Counted from the first letter of the stretch, positions 20,101 through 29,485 are shown. The stretch: DNA of 64,000 nucleotides from Zelonia costaricensis (GCA_030849075.1 JASAOO010003476.1:1-64000); one strand, 5' to 3'. Made by a program: numbers and translations. The notes: a model not told the origin generated them from the sequence alone.

Positions 20101-21000
20101 ACACCGCCGGCGGGTCGCGCGTCCGCCATCGCCTCTGCCCCGCGCTCCCTATCGCAGCAGCCGCCACAGTCGGCGGCTTCCGCTCTCAACCCAGAGCCCG
20201 CCACAGCCGCCCCTGCCGCCGCGCCTGCAGCACCCGTGCCAACGCACGCGCAAGAAGAAAGCGAGCAGGCACCGGCGCCGAACTCGCCGCACGGCGGCGC
20301 GCGGTTCGCGGGCAGCCCGTCGTACAGTCAGCGTCAGCGCCGCCGCGGTGACGGCGTGTCGCGCGTGCCTGTTGACTTCCTCGGCTCTGCGGGGGTGACA
20401 GGCAGGGCGGCGGATGTGGAGCCGGCCGGTCCGGAGGAGGTGAGCACGACGGTGGGGCCGGCCGCGCTGAGCTCGACGCGGGCGCCGATGGCAAACATCC
20501 CGACGCCGCGGAACTCGCCCACGCCGGTGTCCATCCTCGTCTCGCCCGCGCTGGAGCAGCAGCAGCAGCGGCAGGCCCGCCTCGGCAACTCCGCCCGCCG
20601 CAACTCCGCGTGCGCAGCGGGGCAGTCGGGCTTGCCTGGCGTGCCAACGCCGCCGCGCTCCCCGCGCCGCGCCGCCGACAGCCTCAGCCCGGACTACAGC
20701 GTGGTGAGCACCAGCAGCACGAACCGGCAGCGCATCACCATTCGCGACCCGCGCGACCCCACGCGCTTCCACTACGGCGTCCCGGTGGAGCCGGACTGCC
20801 CAGTCGGGGAGCTGCGCAAGTGGTTGACGTCGATGCAGCAGCGTGCCTCGTCGGACGGGCACGAGAGGCCCGACTTGTCCGACTCGACGCGCTACGGCAT
20901 CTTCCTCGCCGACGCGCACCTGCCGGAGGCGGACCGGGTCACCTTCGCGGAGGTGACGTCTGGCCGCAACGACGCCATATTTTCCATTCGTCGCATCTAG
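17170..21000 (+). CDS. Large protein with three ubiquitin-fold-like modules in a disordered chain
   Basis: A protein of 1276 residues starting MPSIVQRIRSASASF, 71 bases after the predicted acceptor. Three stretches share the same order of strands and helix. They are residues 37-112 (DVFVVPVSKTTPVPVVLRHV then GTLYYKEKPMTL then AVLHLHTSL), about 343-465 (RLRVDRDFPVGTLRELC then RLFLAHAEMPDETKSF then VFYFRKAG) and about 1188-1276 (VPVEPDCPVGELRKWL then YGIFLADAHLPEADRV then AIFSIRRI). This is the layout of a ubiquitin-like beta-grasp: strand, turn, 'PVG-L-' helix, strand, loop, final strand. The intervening 700 residues are Ala/Pro/Ser/Arg-rich and probably disordered, with many RRxS-type sites. 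No catalytic motif was found. The assignment is by internal repetition only. Confidence 0.85.
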   Translation: MPSIVQRIRSASASFRAPSTVRERDGTTASTAEGDMYLVQVIAFGDVFVVPVSKTTPVPVVLRHVMEAAVTEEQAVALGCVEGTLYYKEKPMTLDAVMGSVPRNAVLHLHTSLAAVSAVVHDLRHGSVTALPAVRQRSSANTITMQPCRRSQQCAPDAMDPPTARRVSAESGGLSSAGTPDRELQEGGLTMHRGSFMEFGFSYPDLGGRSVATFSGSVPGAPAGSTMLWPPSMFPPGTVPEAPYYYFVPRYSGPASAPAGVPLRLHEHSTRTMTVSSLSASRRRESAVEFANSFRRQSTSFAPPLSAAVLTAAEEVPNSPPPSPPLVDPAAVPRHFTGSNDRYIVVYLRLPREKVAAQMSAAALNADCSIVVESVTADDVPAEGLLDATMSTVASTVNSRVGAAAYTYRRLRVDRDFPVGTLRELCAVPSRFRLFLAHAEMPDETKSFRALRAAPNSVFYFRKAGACSSDASGATQLHVLTRARLRQHLDATSSAAPASLDVTRESAADTMARLRTNSQVEGATATATAVPLLSTTQPSEQDLEERACSPTSRTFSIQERISAFNDSAVHNPAGDAAVADAEDASVATSADRYVVEGRELTLTSAVAAEEAERAARVEAAVREAAAADAEGVDIDCCLPEERAREQSSPATEGEGEAGPAAALPAVGKRRAPASPGAASAGITSPSRPRRLSTSSLDGSEAARRRRRRSQEAAATVSDRAAEWEAGVQATSGPHAGEAPLPPTAAMAAAASETKRLSATKAGKTTPTPTRTATSPTEKSKPADRRASLVARLRDLRGARKGSTPVSSPLTPAAPALKTEQVSEGTPRGAPVNPLTAHSEEAPVPAAAAQPAKAAKKPQHAARDGNARGASSCNNSTDPTRRGSTSLLVSLRRLASPQSRTGAAAAEKAAVPTAKSPRRTSSTPPHTTTATAAAGNRAAALSPSEEMFRMLQRASERRRSSGSSGTSPESTVSGVRSTTPPAGRASAIASAPRSLSQQPPQSAASALNPEPATAAPAAAPAAPVPTHAQEESEQAPAPNSPHGGARFAGSPSYSQRQRRRGDGVSRVPVDFLGSAGVTGRAADVEPAGPEEVSTTVGPAALSSTRAPMANIPTPRNSPTPVSILVSPALEQQQQRQARLGNSARRNSACAAGQSGLPGVPTPPRSPRRAADSLSPDYSVVSTSSTNRQRITIRDPRDPTRFHYGVPVEPDCPVGELRKWLTSMQQRASSDGHERPDLSDSTRYGIFLADAHLPEADRVTFAEVTSGRNDAIFSIRRI

Positions 21001-21881
21001 AGCCGCAGCTCGTGCGTGCACGTGTGCATGTGCGTGTGTGTGTGCGTGTTGTTGTTGTTCTCGTGTTCGTCGTCTTGTTGGTTGGGTGTTTTTGGGCAGC
21101 TGGTAGCGCCGCTCTGCACCCTCAAACACCATCGTGAGGGTGACGGTCGGGAACGGCAAGGGCATGTGGGGTGTGTGTGTGTCTCTGTGGGCCGAGCCGT
21201 GGCGGGTTGGATGTGCGGAGAGGGAGGCTGGGGCGAGGGGGGGGGGGGAGGCGGGGGGCGGGGTTACGAAGCGGCCCACCATGTGCGTACGAGTGCACGA
21301 CGAGCGTGCGCGACCTTCTCTCCCTCCTCTTTGCCCCACCCCCGTCGCCTAGGCCCTTCTCCACGTACGCTACGACGCGTCTTCAAGAAGTGGAAGCATC
21401 CACAAGTCCACCACGAGGCCGTTAATGTCGTGCCTGTGCACGTACCGCGTAGGCCCCCTCCCCCACGCCAAGAAGTGCGCACCGCTCTCTCCCCGTCCCT
21501 CGTGCATCCTGTTGCGTGGCGCCGCCCCGGCCCCCGGCCCCCGGCCCCCGGCCCCCGGCCCCCGGCCCCCGGCCCCCCCCCCTTCCTTGCCTCCCTCCCT
21601 TCCCCCCCCCCCCCCCGTGCGTCCTCTTGCCCCTTCACTGCCCCCCTCCTCCGCTCGGTACTTGCCACGCCCCTGACCGGTTTCCTCGCCCCACCCCGCC
21701 CCGCAAGCCACCACCCGTAGCGAACACACACGCACAAGCTGCCCCTCCTGCACTCCGTTGGAGCTTCTCAAGGCGAGGCCACTCTCCACCCCCCCCCCCC
21801 CCCCACACACACACACTCACCGACTCGTGCGCACGTACCCGCACACACACACACACACACGGCCGTTGCGTTACCACACAG
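21001..21881 (+). other. Spacer upstream of the SET gene
   Basis: GT-rich runs follow the stop (21024-21038, 21169-21190), then G-rich sequence near 21238-21262. A C-rich stretch contains a heptamer repeat (21531-21572), and poly-C with CA runs (21787-21860) lies close to the start. An AG lies directly before the ATG (21880-21881) and another at 21770-21771 follows a C/T-rich stretch; the second is more plausible as splice acceptor. No gene is seen. Confidence 0.55.
21531..21572 (+). repeat. Heptamer tandem repeat CCCCCGG x6
   Basis: Six perfect tandem copies of CCCCCGG are followed by ten C. The opposite strand reads GGGGGCC-like units with five-G runs, so it has strong G-quadruplex potential. 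The repeat lies about 310 bases upstream of the SET gene. Confidence 0.9.
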
Positions 21882-22913
21882 ATGCTTCAGCGCTCGTGTT
21901 GGCGGCTGGCGGCAGCGACTGCGTCGGCCGCATCGGCGCCCGCGTCCGGCGCGGAGGGCCTCGCGCCCTTCACGGAGCGTGTGGAGGCGCTGTGCCGGCG
22001 CATGACGGCGGCAGGGGCGCGCTTCGATGGCGTCGCGGTGCACCCGTCGGAGGGGGACTGTCGCGGCTTGGTGGCCAAGTGCCCGATCCGCGAGGGCACG
22101 ACGGTGCTGTCCGTCCCGCTCCGCCCCTTTGCGATCTCGTCGGAGCAGCTGCTGCAGCAGAACGCGTTTGTGCGAGACACGCAGCCGCCCACCTTCGACG
22201 CGGTGCGGCATCTCATGAGCACCCGCAGCATACGCGACCCGGTGCTGTACGAGCAGGTGTACCTCGCGCTGCTCATCGCGGCCGACCACATGAACCCCGA
22301 CAGCCCCAACGCGGACTACTACAACCTCCTGCCGCACCCCGCCATGGATGACGCCAAGGTGATCCAGTCGCACAAGGATGTGCTGGACCCGCTGCTGCTC
22401 GTCGAGTGGGACGACTATCAGAAGGAGATGCTCGCCATCCTGCACCGCATGCTGCGCGGCTGGGGCACGCCGCGGGTGCCGCCCATTCAGCTAGCGTACT
22501 GGGCCCTGCGGACCGTCTTCAGCCGCATGCACATGCTACCCAAGGCGGGCCTCGCCCCGCAGCAGGTCGGCTCCACCCTCAGTTACACGGCGCTCTCCAC
22601 GGTGGACCAGGCGGACCTGCAGACGCGGTGGCGCCGCCGCCTCAAGTCCATCGTGAGCTCCCTCATGGGCAACCCCGCGGACGCCGAGCAGTACCACCTC
22701 GTCCCCACGCTCGTGCCGCTGCTCGACATGACGCCGCACATTCCCTCTAGCAACGTGCAGGTGGAAGTCAACACGCGCGACAGCCGCGTTGGCAGCTGCG
22801 CCGAGCTGCGGGCGGTGCGCGACATCGACGCCGGCGAGGTGATTGGGCTGCGCTTCAACGCGTCGCAGTCCCCTGCGTTCCTGCTCTTCCGCTTCGGCTT
22901 CATTCCACAGTAG
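21882..22913 (+). CDS. Atypical SET-domain protein (RLSMT/SETD3-6 group), possibly mitochondrial
   Basis: A protein of 343 residues. The first 22 residues (MLQRSCWRLAAATASAAS...) are basic, Ala-rich and free of acids, like a mitochondrial presequence. Residues 63-79 (LVAKCPIREGTTVLSVP) match the opening SET motif. Residues 277-295 (LVPLLDMTPHIPSSNVQVE) match the segment that normally reads D-M-x-N-H. Residues 310-340 (VRDIDAGEVIGLRFNASQS... FRFGF) match the closing SET motif. Family members transfer methyl groups from S-adenosylmethionine to lysine or histidine of proteins. Here the NH pair is replaced by TPH, and the position usually held by the catalytic tyrosine appears to be Phe325. The chain also stops right after the SET domain, so the C-terminal substrate-binding domain is absent. 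Activity is therefore uncertain. Confidence 0.8.
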   Translation: MLQRSCWRLAAATASAASAPASGAEGLAPFTERVEALCRRMTAAGARFDGVAVHPSEGDCRGLVAKCPIREGTTVLSVPLRPFAISSEQLLQQNAFVRDTQPPTFDAVRHLMSTRSIRDPVLYEQVYLALLIAADHMNPDSPNADYYNLLPHPAMDDAKVIQSHKDVLDPLLLVEWDDYQKEMLAILHRMLRGWGTPRVPPIQLAYWALRTVFSRMHMLPKAGLAPQQVGSTLSYTALSTVDQADLQTRWRRRLKSIVSSLMGNPADAEQYHLVPTLVPLLDMTPHIPSSNVQVEVNTRDSRVGSCAELRAVRDIDAGEVIGLRFNASQSPAFLLFRFGFIPQ

Positions 22914-24313
22914 GACCTTCTCCCTCCCCGAGTGCCTTGCTCGTCGTTGAGCTGCCGGCTAGCGAAGCGCGCACAGACGTGTGTGTGTGCAACTGCTTGT
23001 GTGTGTGTGTGTGTGTGTGTGTGTGTCTGTGTCTGTGTACGTGCGTGTTGGCGTTTGCCTCTTGTCGTTACATCACCATCTCTCCACTCCTCCTCTTGCC
23101 ATCAAGCAACCAGATCCGAACAGAAGCTGTGCCGCTCCTGCTCACCCTGAGCTCTCAGCCGTGCACCTGGCAGGCATCATCGGGCCGCGTCAGGCCGCGC
23201 TCGCATCGCAGTAGCAGCTATGTGGCGTCCCAGGCATACCGCCACGCTTCATGCACGGGCTGTCTCGTACCCCACGCGGAGACGCCTTCACACGCCTTCT
23301 CTCCAGCTCGTCAAACTTTGCCATTTCGCTTCCTCCGCGCCCTCCTTCCTCCCGCCTCACCATCACACACACACACACACACACACACAACCACGTCATC
23401 TCTCTCTGTTTGGCTGCTGATACCAGTGGCATCCGCTGGAACGCGCTCGCCTCGAGCCCGCCTCCCTCCCCGCCCTCTTCAGCTCCGTTTTTCCCCGTCC
23501 CCCAACACCGAACCCCTCCACCCGATCACACTTGCTCGTGTAATCCTGCGTTCGCGTTTGCGTGCATGCTTGTGCGTGTGCGTGTGCGTGTCTTTTGGCT
23601 CTCTACGTGTCCCTCCATTTCTTAGCTTCGCTCGCTCTTGCTCACTGGCTGTCCGCGCCGCCACTCCCAATCGCCCTCCCACCGCATCAGTCACCCCCCC
23701 ACACACATCACACACATCACGACGGAGCTGGGTGGACGGCGGGGGAGTTCGCAGCAACGCATTTCTCCGTTTGAGTCCTCGCGTTTCCGCTTCCCCGCGA
23801 GTCTTCGTCGTGGCAGCAGCAACAGCCACAGGCGAAGTCGTGACGGAGGAGGTACTTGCACGGCTGCGTTCCAGTGACCGCCTCCCCTCCCCCCCTGGCG
23901 GCTTCACTTCTGCTACCCACGCGTGTGGTTGTGTGCTTCTCGAAGGCGGTTGCGTGGCTCTCTCTACCTTCACGCGCCTCTCGAGCGCAGTTTCCTTTCC
24001 TTTCTGGTGCTTGCATGTGATCTCGAGTTGACGCCGCGCCTCGGGACCGCCTCTTCGTTGTTCTTTCTTTCCCGACTGCTGCTTCGTGGCGCTTGGCACG
24101 CTGGCGTGTTAGAGCCCCAGACGTCGCCGCCTCCTGCTTCCCGCTCACCTCGCTCACTCGTCCACAACCTCCCCCCTTCCCCCCCATCCACCCGCCGGCG
24201 CGCGTGCCTTGACTCCTCACACACAGTGAGATCCCCCGTGGGCACGGCACGCGACAGGGAGCTCCTCCGCCTGACTGTTTCTCTTCTTCGCCCTGTACAG
24301 TTGCGGCAAGTCG
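22914..24313 (+). other. 1.4-kb spacer upstream of the lipase gene
   Basis: A GT run (22998-23026) follows the stop, a CA run lies at 23366-23391, and there are multiple C/T tracts. One frame stays open for about 360 codons but encodes only His/Thr, Pro and Ser low-complexity, so it is regarded as UTR. No gene is seen. Confidence 0.6.
24271..24300 (+). promoter_or_regulatory. Predicted trans-splice acceptor of the lipase gene
   Basis: The tract CTGTTTCTCTTCTTCGCCCT is followed by GTACAG, with the AG at 24299-24300 and the ATG 13 bases later. This is one of the clearest acceptor layouts in the window and it fixes the start of the lipase. Confidence 0.7.
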
Positions 24314-26548
24314 ATGCGGGCCTCGTACCTCTGCCACATCAGCCAGCCGTGGCGGCTGCCGACGCGGTGGGTCAGCACGCCCCGCACGACGGCCTCCGCC
24401 ACTACGGCAGCACTGCGCACCGCTACGCGCGGCGGCGCAACGTCGTCCCCCTCGTCGCGGCTCCTGCAGCGCGCCGCGGAGGCAGCCGCGGCGGCCCAGC
24501 AGGCGAAGCGCCGCCGCCGCCGCCGACGCCCGTCCGCGGTGGCGTCGTGGATCGTAATGCCCCGGGCGATGGCGGCCTCCAGCAGGGCAGCGCTGACGTT
24601 TGCCAGCTCTCTGGTGTCGCCCCCCTCTCCGCCACCTGCGGCCTCCGCCGCGTTACGCGCATCGGCGTCGACCGCCTCGAGCCGTGCGCAGCGCAGCCTT
24701 GAGCACTTCCTCGCGGTGGTGGAGCGGCCGGCACGGCTGGGGCTGGCGGCGGCGGCCACGACGGTGGCCATTGCGGTGGAGCTGGGCCTCAGCGTGGCCC
24801 ACCTCGGCCTGGACGTGTACCTGTACGTCGTCAGCCCGCGCCTGCGCCGCTTCCTGCGCTTTGCCCTCGGCATCCCCTTCCTCGGCGGCACGCTGTTTCT
24901 GCTGAAGATGCGGGAATGGTACTTCCCCGAAGTCGGCAGCGGCCTCGACACGTCGTGCGTCGCCGGGCAGCCCCTGTGCGACTCCGTCGAGGATCTCGTC
25001 GAGGCCGCCGCCGAACTGCAGCACCGCTACCACCGCCTGCTGCGCCAGCACGCAAAGGAAATGGCGCGGCGCACCGGCCGCACCGGGGACTGCAAGAGCG
25101 CGCAGCCCGGCGCGCTGAACCTGTCTCTGGCGCGGGAGGAGGAGAACGAGCTGCTCGGCTCGATCCTCGTGCTCGTGCGCTCCATCGAGACCCGCATCGT
25201 CGGCACCGCCGAGGAGCGGGAGCTCATCACGCCGCGGGCCGACGTCGTCGCCGCTCCGTCCCCCGTCCCCGCCCCCGCCGCCGCCCCCGCTGCAGGAGTG
25301 GTGGACGACGCGGCGACCAACACCGCGAGCGCCGCCGCCGCGCCCACAAGCGCGACGGGTCCGCTGACGAGCCCGGCGGAGTACGTGCTGCGCGTCATCA
25401 TGTCCATCTCGATTGCGCAGGGCTGGTCCGACATCACGGAGCACACTCGCATGCTGTTCCACGACCTGGTGCGCCACAAGACCGTGCCGGTGCAGGCCCG
25501 CATCGTCCAGGCCGTCGGCGAGCTCTGCTCCCTCTCGTACGAGCTGGAGAAGGGGCAGGTGGACGCCATCACGATGGACCAGCGCAAGCGCATCGCCGCC
25601 GCCATCGACGCGTTTCGGCCAGAGAAGTCGGTGGAGGAGCGCTGCACCATCGCCCACGAGATCACAATCCTGCCCTTGCCAGACTTCGACCACACGACGC
25701 GCTGCCTCGGCATGATTCGCAAGAGTCCGGGTCGCAAGCCGCAGCTCATCCTGTGCTTCGTGGGCACGAACACGTGGCGCAACTGGATCACCAACTTCAA
25801 CTACTGGCCCATACCGCTGCCCGCCAGCTACGGCGTCGTCGGCACCCCGCAGCCGCCCAGCGACGGCAGTGCCAGCGAGTGGGTGCTCGGGGGCGGCAGC
25901 GGGGGTGCGGCGGCCCAGCCGTACGTGCACCAGGGCTTCTACGGACTCCTGCAGACCGTCCCCTTCAAGAAGGTGGCCGCCGACTTCGACCAGATCATCC
26001 TCGTGGGCCACAGCCTTGGCGGCGCGCTGGCGCAGCTTGCCGGACTCGAGCTCGCCGCGGAGCGCCCCAGTCGCCGCATCACCGTGATCACGATGGCGTC
26101 GCCGCGCGTGCTCGCCGTCGACTGGCGCGCGCACTGGCGCTTCGCCGTCCGGCAGTCGCGCGAGGCGGCGCTGCAGTCGTCGTCCGCCGCCTCGCCCCAC
26201 GCGCTGCTGCAGCCCGGTGACGAGCACCAGCGTGACCCCCTCGCGGAGCTGCTGACGCTGCCGGGCAACTATCGGCACTTCCGCGGATTTCTGCAGGCGG
26301 ACGTTGTGCCGCACCTGCCGCCCGAGCTCGTGCACTTCACGCACAGCGGGCAGCGCATCCCCCTCAACACGGGCTGCTCGACGTCGCTCTCGTTCGTGGC
26401 GTGGGGCATGTACTCGAAGCTGTACCACAACGCGGACCTCTACCAGCGCGTGCTGAAGCAGCCCATGGTCTCGCAGACGCACTGGTACGTGAGGGAGCCC
26501 CTGGCAGTGGAGCACGACGTCGCTGACTACGCTGGCGTACACTACTGA
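24314..26548 (+). CDS. Membrane-anchored class 3 lipase (alpha/beta hydrolase)
   Basis: A protein of 744 residues. The N-terminus is Arg/Ala-rich and could target an organelle. Two hydrophobic segments at about 138-172 and 178-197 are likely membrane helices. The lipase core begins near residue 475 (LILCFVGTNTWRNWITNF, the usual oxyanion/strand region). It contains the nucleophile elbow GHSLGG with Ser567, the ADVVPHLP motif with Asp663, and a likely catalytic His705 in SKLYHNADLY. This order and spacing match lipase class 3 enzymes, which hydrolyse acylglycerols or phospholipids. The membrane helices suggest that it acts at a membrane, as diacylglycerol lipases do. The residues between membrane and core include a long Ala/Pro linker near 315-350. 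The predicted splice acceptor lies just upstream of this ATG, supporting the start. Confidence 0.88.
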   Translation: MRASYLCHISQPWRLPTRWVSTPRTTASATTAALRTATRGGATSSPSSRLLQRAAEAAAAAQQAKRRRRRRRPSAVASWIVMPRAMAASSRAALTFASSLVSPPSPPPAASAALRASASTASSRAQRSLEHFLAVVERPARLGLAAAATTVAIAVELGLSVAHLGLDVYLYVVSPRLRRFLRFALGIPFLGGTLFLLKMREWYFPEVGSGLDTSCVAGQPLCDSVEDLVEAAAELQHRYHRLLRQHAKEMARRTGRTGDCKSAQPGALNLSLAREEENELLGSILVLVRSIETRIVGTAEERELITPRADVVAAPSPVPAPAAAPAAGVVDDAATNTASAAAAPTSATGPLTSPAEYVLRVIMSISIAQGWSDITEHTRMLFHDLVRHKTVPVQARIVQAVGELCSLSYELEKGQVDAITMDQRKRIAAAIDAFRPEKSVEERCTIAHEITILPLPDFDHTTRCLGMIRKSPGRKPQLILCFVGTNTWRNWITNFNYWPIPLPASYGVVGTPQPPSDGSASEWVLGGGSGGAAAQPYVHQGFYGLLQTVPFKKVAADFDQIILVGHSLGGALAQLAGLELAAERPSRRITVITMASPRVLAVDWRAHWRFAVRQSREAALQSSSAASPHALLQPGDEHQRDPLAELLTLPGNYRHFRGFLQADVVPHLPPELVHFTHSGQRIPLNTGCSTSLSFVAWGMYSKLYHNADLYQRVLKQPMVSQTHWYVREPLAVEHDVADYAGVHY

Positions 26549-26830
26549 CGCACGCGGGGCAGCGAGGCGTCGCTGGACGCCGCTGGATGGCAGCCACGTC
26601 CTTCTTCCCTGCTGCCGTCACTGGCATAGCCGGCTGCGCAGCTACGACTGTCTCGCAGCCCCCGCAGCCCCTCATCCGTGCGCTCTCACGATAAGCGGTC
26701 CCTTGAAAAGCGGTCGCGTCGGAGGCGTCGGTGTGCACAGCACTCCCGATGTCCCTCCATACCAGCAACTGAAGACGCGTAAAGACGTTCTTGGCGGTAC
26801 GCTGGAGCGGCGCCCCGTAACTGGGAGACA

Positions 26831-26831
<1 letters not shown>

Positions 26832-26861
<30 letters not shown>
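26832..26861 (+). repeat. (AC)15 microsatellite
   Basis: A perfect AC array in the 3' flank of the lipase gene. Confidence 0.95.
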
Positions 26862-26864
<3 letters not shown>

Positions 26865-29011
26865 CCCAACTATGTGCGCACATCATTCACCTTTCTTCCC
26901 CTCTGTCAACCCCCCCCCCTCACAAGACGCCTTGGACCCGTACAGCTCTTCGGCTGCCGACCCTCCCTTCGGTCGATCAGGGCTGCGCTGCCGATGTGGT
27001 GTGCGCGGTCTCCCTCCCCTCTTTCCCATTCTCTGTTCGTTTGTCGCTTCTCGTTTTCCTCCTCTGTGTGTGCTGCGATGCAGACGTTGACTTGTGTGTC
27101 TTGGCCCCCCCCTCTGTCCTTTTGCGCCATATGCGTGTGGGTGTTTGTGTGCTGCTGACTTCACTTCACCTTCGCGTCCTCCTCCTTTTTCCATTCGAAG
27201 CTCTCACGCGCCTTCGCGCTCCTCCCAGACGTCTCCACCTGTTCCAGTTCTTTCTGCCTTACCTTCCATCCCTCCCCCCTCCTCCCCCGTGCTGATCTGT
27301 TGTTTCCTGTCATTCCATCACGTTCCCCTCGCTTGCCGTCATCTTCGCGAATAATCACCTGTGCTGCGCAAGTCTCGTGTGTCCGTCTCGTGTCGGTGTG
27401 GTGCCGCCTGGCGTCTGCGGCGGCGGAGTGTCGTAGTTATAATGGCGTCTGCGCTGGGCGGCGGGGGGCAGCTGTGCTCCCCACCCCACCGCCGCTCTTC
27501 CCTTGTAGAGTGCACCTGTTTACCTTGCGCCTGTGCGCGTCTGTTGTTCTTGTGGGCTGCCCGACCCGACTGTGTGGGCTTCATGTACAGGCGGTGCCCG
27601 CGGCGTTCGCTGTTCGTGCGTCTCCCACCCCGTCCTCTGCGCGCTGGTCCTTCTTTTCGCTTCCTTCGTATATAACACCGAATACATGCATCTGTGTCCC
27701 AACGCCACCGCCCACCCGGTGCGCGTCTCCCTCTGTGTGGCCAACCGTCCGTGCCGTACACCCCCTTCGCTTCTGTGTTGTTCCCGTGTCTTCCAAACTG
27801 CCCTCCCTCCCTCCCCCTGCCATCGGCAGACCGCAGCGCTGCACGCGGTAGCTTCTCTGTCTCCCTCTCCTCCAAATTCGATCTAAGCCGAGGTGTGCCC
27901 ACGCACCGCATCTTCTCGTCTGTCCCCTTTTTCCGTTCGAACGCGTACGTGATACGTTGACGCCCCCTCCCCCACCCGCACACCTGCATGCACGCACGTC
28001 GAATATGAAGCCCTCCCCCATCGCCGCGTCGGCGTCTTTCCCCCGGTAGAGTCCTCCTGTGTACGGAGCTGAGCAACGCGCGCTGTGCAGACACGTCGGC
28101 TTCCACAGGGCCGCTTCCGCGTGAATGGGGTGGCTGGGACTGTGTGTGCGTGTGCGTGTGTGGGTGGACGCGTCGAGTTGACGTACGGCGTCCACTTCTC
28201 GCCGCAATGGTGCCGCCGCCGAGGGGGGGGGCGGCAGCAGTTTCTCGCTCTTGCGTCTGTTTGGTGGCTTCCCCTGCTGCCTGCCTGCCGTCCTCTCTCT
28301 GTGTGCATGTGTGCGTGCCACCACTCTCTTGCGGCGGGGCGCACAATGACACGGCACAAAGCGCGGGCGCGGTGGACGTCCTGCCCCACCCCTGCCGTCC
28401 CCGATGAGTGACGGGGGACTTCTCAACTCTCCTGCCCTCTGGTCTTCTGGCTTTGTGTTTCTCTTCTCTTTTGCGTGCTTCTCTGCGAGCGACGGTGCGC
28501 GCGTGATCGATGGACAGAAGGGCGGAGGGGGGGTTGGCAGTGGTGGAGCTGTGGGGGTGCGCGCGTGTCTGTGTGTGTGACGGAGGGTTATGCCCTCGTG
28601 CCTGCCGCGCAGTGTCGCTGTCCGCACCGGTCCCCCAGTCTCCCCACCTCCCTTCTCACCTCTTCTTCCTGACCGCGTGCATCTCAGACGTGTTGCTGCA
28701 TCCTCTTCTGCCCACCACCACCACCACTCAGGCGTGTGGAGTGGGTGAGCCGCATTAAGCTGCGCGCCTGCACGCGTGGGGCGACGCGGGTTGGACGGGA
28801 GGGAGGTGCCAAACGTCTTATCTTCTCTTCTCTTCCTTCTGCAACGGGTTTCGCATCTTGGGCAGACGCCCTTCTCACGTGTGTCACCCCGTCGCCTCCT
28901 GTACAGGGTCCTGGTTTGGCGTGGCGTGGTGCGCGTGCGCGTGTCTGTGTGTGTGTGTGTGCATGTGTGTGCCTTCCTCTCTCCTGTCTTTCCCTCAACC
29001 GACGACTGCGC

Positions 29012-29146
29012 ATGCCGCGGCGCCTGTCGTGCACCGCCACCGCCATTCCCCCGTCCACGATCCAAGTGGCGCATCAGCAGAAGGAGCCAAGCACCCCTGA
29101 CGGCACCCTCCTGACGCGTGTGTCAACAGACTTCAAGTTTGCATGA
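29012..29146 (+). CDS. Possible 44-residue small protein
   Basis: An ATG-initiated frame encodes MPRRLSCTATAIPPS and continues with mixed polar residues to the end TDFKFA before TGA. Unlike the surrounding open frames, its composition is not Ser/Pro/Leu low-complexity and most codons end in G or C. A C/T tract (28976-29000) lies just upstream, but no AG separates it from the ATG, so the acceptor would have to lie further upstream. No family is recognised. It could equally be a chance frame inside a long UTR. Confidence 0.25.
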   Translation: MPRRLSCTATAIPPSTIQVAHQQKEPSTPDGTLLTRVSTDFKFA

Positions 29147-29442
29147 GGAGTGGGGGGAGGGGGGAGGCGGAGGGCGACGCACCCGGTGCCGCTCACCTTC
29201 CCCGCTCCTCCAATGAGGAAGAGGCGGTCCTACTGCATCCTCCGACCTGACCCAGCTGCCAGCGAGCTCCTCGCTCTTCCCCATCGCTCCTGTACTCTTC
29301 GCCGTTCCCGTGCCTTTCCCTCCTTCCAAACCGACACACACACATGCGCGCAACCCCATTCAGAGTTTGCTTGCTCTCCGCCCTCTATATCCTTGTGATT
29401 CCACATCCGCACCCGCCGCTGTCCCCTTCTCCCGCGCTTCTC

Positions 29443-29473
29443 CCCACTCGCGTCATCCCTCCCCCTCCCCTAG
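29443..29473 (+). promoter_or_regulatory. Predicted trans-splice acceptor of the SARNP/Tho1-like gene
   Basis: A C/T-rich tract ends in CCCCTAG with the AG at 29472-29473, leaving a 12-base 5' UTR before ATG 29486. Confidence 0.6.
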
Positions 29474-29485
29474 ACACACACCAGC

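Larger units (their letters stand above)
26549..29485 (+). other. 2.9-kb spacer, the longest gene-poor stretch
   Basis: The first 280 bases after the lipase stop are compositionally balanced, then a CA run (26832-26861) occurs. Sequence is strongly pyrimidine-rich from 26880 to 27900 and mixed with GT runs from 28140 to 28970. Only one short frame (29012-29146) has protein-like composition. No RNA gene fold was recognised by eye. The length suggests either an unusually long UTR pair, a small gene or non-coding RNAs missed here. Confidence 0.5.

Noticed and set aside
22937..24031. 364-codon frame upstream of the lipase
   Set aside because: It is made of Ser/Pro, Thr-His and Val-Cys runs from pyrimidine tracts and CA/GT arrays, so it is read as UTR.
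24653..26542. 629-codon frame antisense to the lipase
   Set aside because: It is a mirror of the lipase codons; GC-rich third positions suppress stops on the opposite strand. No start context or domain is seen.
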